Program-made: the position numbers and the translations under genes | Assembly: GCA_022578965.1 (NCBI GenBank) | Contig: MU401016.1 | Location: forward strand, 1-13,549 | DNA length: 13,549 bases | From: Xylaria sp. FL1777 | Lineage: Eukaryota; Ascomycota; Sordariomycetes; Xylariales; Xylariaceae | Reading direction: 5' to 3' | Shown: piece after piece, positions 9,276 through 13,549 of the stretch | Layout of the letters: each line of letters starts with the position of its first letter | Position numbering within the stretch: the stretch's first letter is position 1 | The notes under the pieces: generated by a model | The model's database searches: none | Told to the model about the DNA's origin: nothing | The model's input: only the letters and a program-made list of their open reading frames with translations

Positions 9276-9556
9276 GTTATAAAATTAGTACTAAAGTAGC
9301 TTTTAAAGCGGCTTAATGTTTTTATATATATTTTGTACTTTTTTTTTTGCTAGCTAAAGCTGAAGTTATGTAATAACTTACTTAGCTTACTAAACTTACG
9401 GTGATTTAAGGCTTATGTTACGAAATTAGCACAAAGGTGGCCTTAAAGCAGCTTAATGCTTTTATATATACTTTGCACTTTTTCTTTTGCTAGCTAAAGC
9501 TAAAGTTATATAATAACTTACTTAGTTTACTAGGCTTACAGTAATTTAAAGCTTAT
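9276..9556. repeat. Tandem duplication, unit about 141 bp, two copies
   Basis: Unit 1 (9276-9416) and unit 2 (9417-9556) align almost throughout. They share, for example, GCTTAATG, TTTTATATATA, GCTAGCTAAAGCT and ATAACTTACTTAG. I count about 15 transitions plus one small indel cluster near 9290-9300 (9430-9440 in unit 2). Unit 2 keeps GGTGGCC where unit 1 has GTAGCTT, and unit 1 keeps CGGTGATT where unit 2 has CAGTAATT, so each copy was mutated separately. The sequence is richer in G and C than its surroundings. It could be a subterminal repeat of a DNA transposon or part of an unrecognised LTR. Confidence 0.85.
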
Positions 9557-9628
9557 TAAGCTTATAGTAATTTAAGGCTTACTAGGCTTATAATAATTTA
9601 GTGCTTATTAAACTTGCAGTAATTTAAG
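9527..9628. repeat. 26-bp tandem repeat, about four copies
   Basis: The unit resembles TTACTAGGCTTACAGTAATT followed by TAAAGC. Copies start at 9527, 9553, 9579 and 9605, the last being 24 bases long. Copies 1 and 3 begin TTACTAGG and copies 2 and 4 begin TTATTAAG or TTATTAAA, differing by transitions. A further single copy at 9387-9412 ends unit 1 of the larger duplication, so the array grew from the tail of the 141-bp unit. Confidence 0.9.
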
Positions 9629-10561
9629 AAAAATTATTACTTTTTTTACTTTTTTTTTGTTTATATAATTATGCATTTTCTATATTTAGTTATTTATTTA
9701 GTTTTAGTTTTTTAGCTATTAATTTTTTATAATTGCTAAGCATTAATATATTTATTACTTTTAATTTTTTAAGACTTTTATTAATGCATAGTAATAAAAG
9801 TACTTTAAAAACTTTTTTAACGAACTACTGTTAAAAATCTTATTATTACTTATAAATTAAAACTTTAAAAGTAAACTTATTATATTAGTATATAATAAGT
9901 TTATTATACTTTAATAGCTTTTTAATTAATAAAACTTAACATATAAAAACAAATATTAATATAAAAAGTTAAATAATAAACAATTTATAAAATAAACTTT
10001 TAAAAGTATATTAAAAAAATATTTAAAAAATAAAAATGCTAAATAGCATTATATAAATAAACTTTACTTAATAACTAATAAAACTAGATTTAAGTTATAT
10101 TACTAAAAATAAAAAATTAAAAATTAAGTTTAAAGATTTTAAAAACTTTTAGAATTAGCAACGTACTAAAATAATAAACTTTAGTACTTTTATTAGCTAC
10201 TTTTATTAAAAAAAAAGCAGTAGCAAAAAAAAAGAAATTAAGCAATAGTAATAAAAAAGAACTAATATTAATGCTAACGTTATAAAGCAAATTAGTTGCT
10301 TTAATTTAAAAAACAGCTTAAATATTAAGCGTTATAACTTTTAAACTAGCATAAATATTAACTATAGTAATTAAAGCAATAATAATAACTATTATTATAA
10401 TAATAAGTTAAAACTTTAAATAAATAATTATATTATAACTAATATTAATATTATTACTAGTAAATTTAATGCTTATTTTTATTACTGCTATACTTAAAAT
10501 AATAACTTAAAATAAAAAACCTAATTTTTTATTATTATTATTGCTTTTATTATTAAGATTA
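9629..10561. other. Stretch upstream of the gypsy gag domain, LTR and gag start unresolved
   Basis: The first ~200 bases are T-rich on the plus strand, and beyond about 9840 the sequence becomes A-rich like the gypsy gag region. The N-terminus of gag and the 5' LTR with primer binding site should lie here or just upstream. With the partner LTR outside the window I cannot delimit them. Simple AAT/ATT-type repeats (for example 10375-10460) may encode low-complexity gag sequence. Confidence 0.4.
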
Positions 10562-11251
10562 TTTATAATGTTAAAAATGCTAAATATTAAAAGTTTTAAA
10601 CTTATTGCTTTAAAGCTTTATAATAAATTTATAAATATAAAAGCTTTTTTAATTTATGCTAAATTTTATTTAAAATAATACTTTACTATTATTATAAAAA
10701 AAAATTAAAAAGTAATAATTATTTTATAATTTCTATTAAAAAAAGTATTAAAATAGTTTTAACTTATTTTAAAAGATTTTTTAAAAGCTAATAAATTAAC
10801 TAACTTTAAGCTAAAAATAAAAGAAATTTTTAAAAATTATGTTAAGTTTAAAAATTAAATAAAAGTATTATTTAAAAACATTTAAAAAGCAAAACATGCA
10901 AAAAAAGCATTTTATTGCTTAAAACAAACAAAAGCAGTAATAAATTATACTATAGAATTTAAATAATTAGCAGTAATTTTAAAATTGCTTAAGTTTGCAT
11001 TGTTTTATTTATTTTATAATAAACTTAAAACTTAAGTTTAAAATAAACTATATAAAATAAATAAACTAGCAAAAATTAATATATATATTAATATAGCTAT
11101 TATAATTAATTAATAATTATTTAATTAATACTTTAAAACTAAAAGAACTAAAAAAAACAAAAAAAAAAATATTTAAAAAAGTATTAAATAAAGATTTAAG
11201 CAAATTAGTAAAGTTTAGAAATAATAATCTTAAAATATGTTTAAAGTTAAA
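10562..11251 (+). pseudogene. Gypsy gag (Retrotrans_gag-type domain) relic
   Basis: Gag forms the virus-like particle that packages element RNA. In one unbroken phase (codon starts leave remainder 2 modulo 3) the reading shows LYNKF and AFLIYAKFYL (about 10616-10672), matching PYxG...FLxxxxxYF. It continues with KNYVKFKN, then HAKKAFYCLKQTKAVINYTIEFK, stop, LA (about 10886-10966), matching AxxxLxxLKQxxSxxxYxxEFKQLA. Next come FYNKLK and INIYINIAIIIN, stop, stop, L (about 11014-11113), matching FYNGLK and the YIxxAIxIDNRL end of fungal gypsy gags. Lys largely replaces Gly/Glu and stops replace Gln/Arg. Conservation of phase over about 700 bases is strong evidence. The N-terminal start was not found. 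Confidence 0.88.
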
Positions 11252-11293
11252 TATTATAACTGTAAAAAAAAAAAACACTTTTAAAAACAATGC
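11252..11293 (+). pseudogene. Gag CCHC zinc knuckle relic
   Basis: The codons read YYNCKKKKHF, stop, KQC in the gag phase. With the first Tyr (TAT) taken as a mutated Cys, the spacing is exactly C-x2-C-x4-H-x4-C: positions 11252, 11261, 11276 and 11291. The motif binds element RNA during packaging. The second Cys, the His and the last Cys survive. The Lys codon after CYNC stands where Gly is normal, as G-to-A change predicts. Confidence 0.87.
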
Positions 11294-12632
11294 TAATTTA
11301 AAAAAAAAACAAAAAAAAAAGCTATAAAAAAAGAAAGATTTTTTAACTTAAAAAAAAAGTATAAATTATAAAAGTTTAAAACAACAAAAAACAATAAAGC
11401 AATTTAAAAAATACGTTTTTAAAGCAAAAATATAAAGTTATTATTTTAAGTTAAAACAAAAGTATTACACTAAATAAATTTAAATGCTTTATTTATACAA
11501 GTTAAAATAAATAAGCATACAAATATTATTTAAAAGCTTTATAGTTATTAAAATAAATTACAAAAAAATATATTTGCTATATAAACAATTAAAGTTATTT
11601 AATATATAACTTAAAAAAATAGTTTAACTAAAAATAGCAAATAATAAAAAATAGTAAGTTAATATAGTTAGCAGACTTATAAAACTACAAAAACTTTAAA
11701 TTATTAAAGCTTAAAATATAACTTAAAAAAAAGTTATATTTAAAAAAACAAAACTATAATTATAAATAATATAATTATTAAACTAATTATAAACTATTAA
11801 AATACTTAATTACTAAATAAACTTAAAAAAACAAAACTTATAAAACTTTAAAGCAAAAATAAATAAAATTAAAAGCTATAAAAAATATTATAAAAAAAAA
11901 ACTAATAAAAATAAACGAAGTATTTTTATAGCTTAAATTGCTTTAAATATAATAAAACAAAAAAGCATTAATAATTAACGTAAAAACTAATACGTTTTAA
12001 AAACTAAAGCTAATAATTTAACTAATTGCTAAAAATTATTACTATAATAAAATTATAATAAAAAATAATAATAATATTTTATACTTAAAAAATTTAAAAC
12101 ATAACAAAATATTATAAAATTGCTATATAATATATTATTATTACTAATATTTACTTAATAAACTAAAAAATAATTAGTTTTTTAAATAAATTACAAAAAC
12201 AAAAATATAAAACTTTTATAAATTAAAATAGTTAGTTATAATTATAGTTTATTATAAAGATCTATAAAAATTTATAACATTTAAAGAAAATTTTAACTAT
12301 ATTTATAATACTATTTTAAAAAAATATAAAAATAATTACTATAAATATTATTAGCTAATTAAAGCATAATTATATTAAAAAATAGTTATTAAAAGCAAAA
12401 AAGCTTAAAAACTACAATTTAAAGCTTAACTAAAAGCAAAAATAAAACAAAGCGTAATAATATCTAAAGTGCAAAATAAAATAAATACTTAAATATTTTA
12501 TAAAAAAAAATCAAAAAATAAAATAAGCACTTGCTAAAAAAGCAGCAAATAGCTAAAAAAACTAAAGCTTTATATAAAGTTTAATGCAATAATTAGTAAA
12601 ACTAATTTAAAGTTAAACTTATATATTAAAAA
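11294..12632 (+). other. Spacer between zinc knuckle and protease, unread
   Basis: The first ~120 bases continue the gag phase as a Lys-rich basic tail. Beyond that I find no domain. At about 450 codons the spacer is long for a gypsy element, where protease usually follows the knuckle more closely. It may hold a poorly conserved gag-pol linker, an extra reading frame, or an inserted fragment. Several short stretches that resemble protease, RT or integrase motifs were tested and rejected. Confidence 0.5.
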
Positions 12633-12925
12633 AAAAAATATAACACTTTAATTAATTTAAAAATATAAGTTAATATAATTTTACTTAAAGTAGTAAAACA
12701 AAATAAAATTTCTTAAAAATATAAGCAAAAATTCTAAAAAATTAAAAGATTTAATAAAAATACTTTTAGCTATAATAATAATTACATATTTAAAAAAACT
12801 AAACCTTTTAATATATTTATATAAAGATATAAAAAACAAATTATATTAAATATTGCTAATATATTTAATTATAATATTATTTTAGGAATATTATAGCTAA
12901 AAATTAGCAACTTTTTAATTTAATA
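12633..12925 (+). pseudogene. Gypsy aspartic protease relic
   Basis: The protease cleaves the gag-pol polyprotein. In the phase shared with the downstream RT the reading TLINLKI, stop, VNIIL begins at 12645 and matches ALIDSGAxVNxI. The catalytic Asp codon (12654-12656) is now AAT, Ser (TCA) is TTA, Gly is AAA and Ala is ATA, each reachable by transitions alone. About 77 codons later IFNYNIILGIL, stop, L (12861-12899) matches FxYDIILGxPWL, with GGA of the LG pair intact. It is followed by a stop pair and KAKTI where a Trp-containing strand is usual. The distance between the two motifs is normal for a Ty3/gypsy protease. RT sequence starts about 40 codons further on. Confidence 0.82.
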
Positions 12926-13013
12926 AAAAGCAAAAACTATTAATTAAAAAAATAAAAAACAAAGCAAAAAAATCAAAAAAATTACAAAAGAAATTTTAAA
13001 CAAAATATTAAAA

Positions 13014-13549
13014 GTATATTATAAATTTTATAAACTATTTAAAAAAAAAGAAAAAAAAGAACTTCTTAAATATAGCTTATAAAATTACTATATTTTTATT
13101 AAGAAAAAATATTAATTAAAGCTTTATTAAGTATATTATATAAGCTTAAACAAAATAAATGCTTTATAAAAATATATTTAAAAGAATTTAACAAAAGAAT
13201 TTCTAAAAAAATTTTAATTATTTGCTAAATATTTTATAGTGCTAATACTTAAAATAAAAAATAAAAAATAACTAATTAATAAAAAAGAAAAACTAGTATA
13301 ATAAGTAATAATTAATTATTAACTATTAAACGTAATTATTATTATAAATAAATACTTTTTTATTTTATTAATAATTATAAAAAAAACATTAGCTAAGCAA
13401 AATAATTTATAGTAATTAATATTTTAAATAAATATTATACTATTAAAATAACTAAAAAAAAAAAATAAAAAACTGCTATATAAACAGTATATAAACTATA
13501 TAAGTATATAGTTATGCTATAAAAACTATAAAACATATTAGCTAGCTTT
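13014..13549 (+). pseudogene. Gypsy reverse transcriptase relic, N-terminal half
   Basis: The same phase as the protease runs from 13014 to about 13390. It shows YYKFYKLFKKKEKKELL at the entry, matching the EYHxxxDLFxxxxAxxLP pattern, and INAL, stop, KYI, stop, KNLTKEF (13155-13202), matching LxALRxYLExNLAKGF. Next come AKYFIVLI, then VIINY, stop, LLNVI (13305-13334), matching VDYRxLNAIT. After TL (13386-13391) the phase shifts, and IVINI places the first catalytic Asp (13418-13420, AAT). KTAI, stop, TVYKLYKYIVML (13469-13519) matches KTAFRTRYGxYExLVMP, and the window ends on an ASF codon trio equal to NAPASF. Only 5 bases separate TL from AK, where about 18 are usual, so a small deletion probably caused the shift. 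Confidence 0.93.

Larger units (their letters stand above)
10562..13549 (+). mobile_element. Ty3/gypsy-type LTR retrotransposon, 5' part, dead, cut by window end
   Basis: The plus strand carries, in order, a retrotransposon gag domain, a CCHC zinc knuckle, an aspartic protease and the first half of a reverse transcriptase. Protease followed by RT without an intervening integrase is the Ty3/gypsy order. Gag and knuckle share one phase, while protease and RT share another, shifted by +1, so either the element used two reading frames or an indel lies in the 1.3-kb spacer. The true start lies upstream, and RNase H, integrase and the 3' LTR lie beyond the window. Stops are everywhere, and the catalytic Asp codons I could locate read Asn. 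It is unrelated to the copia element and in the opposite orientation. Confidence 0.92.

Noticed and set aside
9527..9628. The 26-bp array as a CRISPR.
   Set aside because: The copies are directly adjacent with no spacers, in a eukaryotic transposon context.
11968..12000. ALIINVKTNTF as the aspartic protease DSG site.
   Set aside because: It has one residue too many, and Ser/Thr at the active site cannot give the observed codon. The site at 12645-12680 fits in spacing and shares phase with the RT.
12064..12105. NNIL...H as an RT YLDDIL active site.
   Set aside because: The His spacing is off by two residues, and the clear RT N-terminal motifs lie a kilobase downstream at 13014-13549.
12259..12360. 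Reading of this stretch as a copia integrase core (DL, stop, then a TR/W-like pattern).
   Set aside because: The expected DD does not fit by transitions, and the protease and RT found downstream show a Ty3/gypsy element, in which integrase follows RT.
12724..12790. Q...KIKRFNKN as the catalytic Glu region (QNGxxERxNR) of a copia integrase.
   Set aside because: It lies between the two protease motifs, in their phase, so it is protease sequence.
1..13549. A naturally A+T-rich organelle or parasite genome rather than mutated nuclear repeats.
   Set aside because: There are no intact genes or RNA genes, the LTRs diverge only by transitions, and catalytic codons are changed in the RIP direction.

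Overview
The window looks like transposon-filled, extremely A+T-rich DNA from the genome of a filamentous ascomycete. In the lines I counted, G+C ran from under 10% to about 25%. I found no intact gene, no RNA gene and no host gene. What can be read are retrotransposon relics converted by C-to-T and G-to-A transitions, the signature of repeat-induced point mutation (RIP). In their reading frames Trp and Gln/Arg codons have become stops, Asp has become Asn, Glu has become Lys and Gly has become Lys/Ser, while codon spacing is almost untouched.

Positions 101-7485 hold one complete Ty1/copia-type LTR retrotransposon on the minus strand. It has two 287-bp LTRs (106-392 and 7194-7480) that align without a gap and differ at 28 positions, all transitions. 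A 5-bp target duplication, ACTTA, flanks it. In the minus direction the pol relic runs pre-integrase (about 4600-4500), integrase (4480-3800), linker, reverse transcriptase (3200-2480) and RNase H (2400-1796), all in one reading phase across about 2.8 kb. The order IN-RT-RH and the motifs place it in Ty1/copia. Gag and protease should lie in 4601-7193 but I could not place them.

Positions 7486-10561 are intergenic or relic DNA. They hold a possible C-terminus of a pogo-like transposase on the minus strand (about 8675-8905), two near-perfect palindromes, a ~141-bp tandem duplication (9276-9556) and a 26-bp repeat in about four copies (9527-9628).

Positions 10562-13549 hold the 5' part of a second element, Ty3/gypsy type, on the plus strand: gag domain, CCHC zinc knuckle, a long unread spacer, aspartic protease, and reverse transcriptase cut by the window end just after the NAPASF-equivalent motif. 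The gag-PR-RT order fits Ty3/gypsy. Its 5' LTR could not be identified.

The two elements are unrelated, lie in opposite orientation and are both dead. The most interesting signals are the transition-only LTR divergence, the survival of reading phase under saturating mutation, and a bias in which C residues survive: they are almost always preceded by A or G. I found no evidence of a new functional system.
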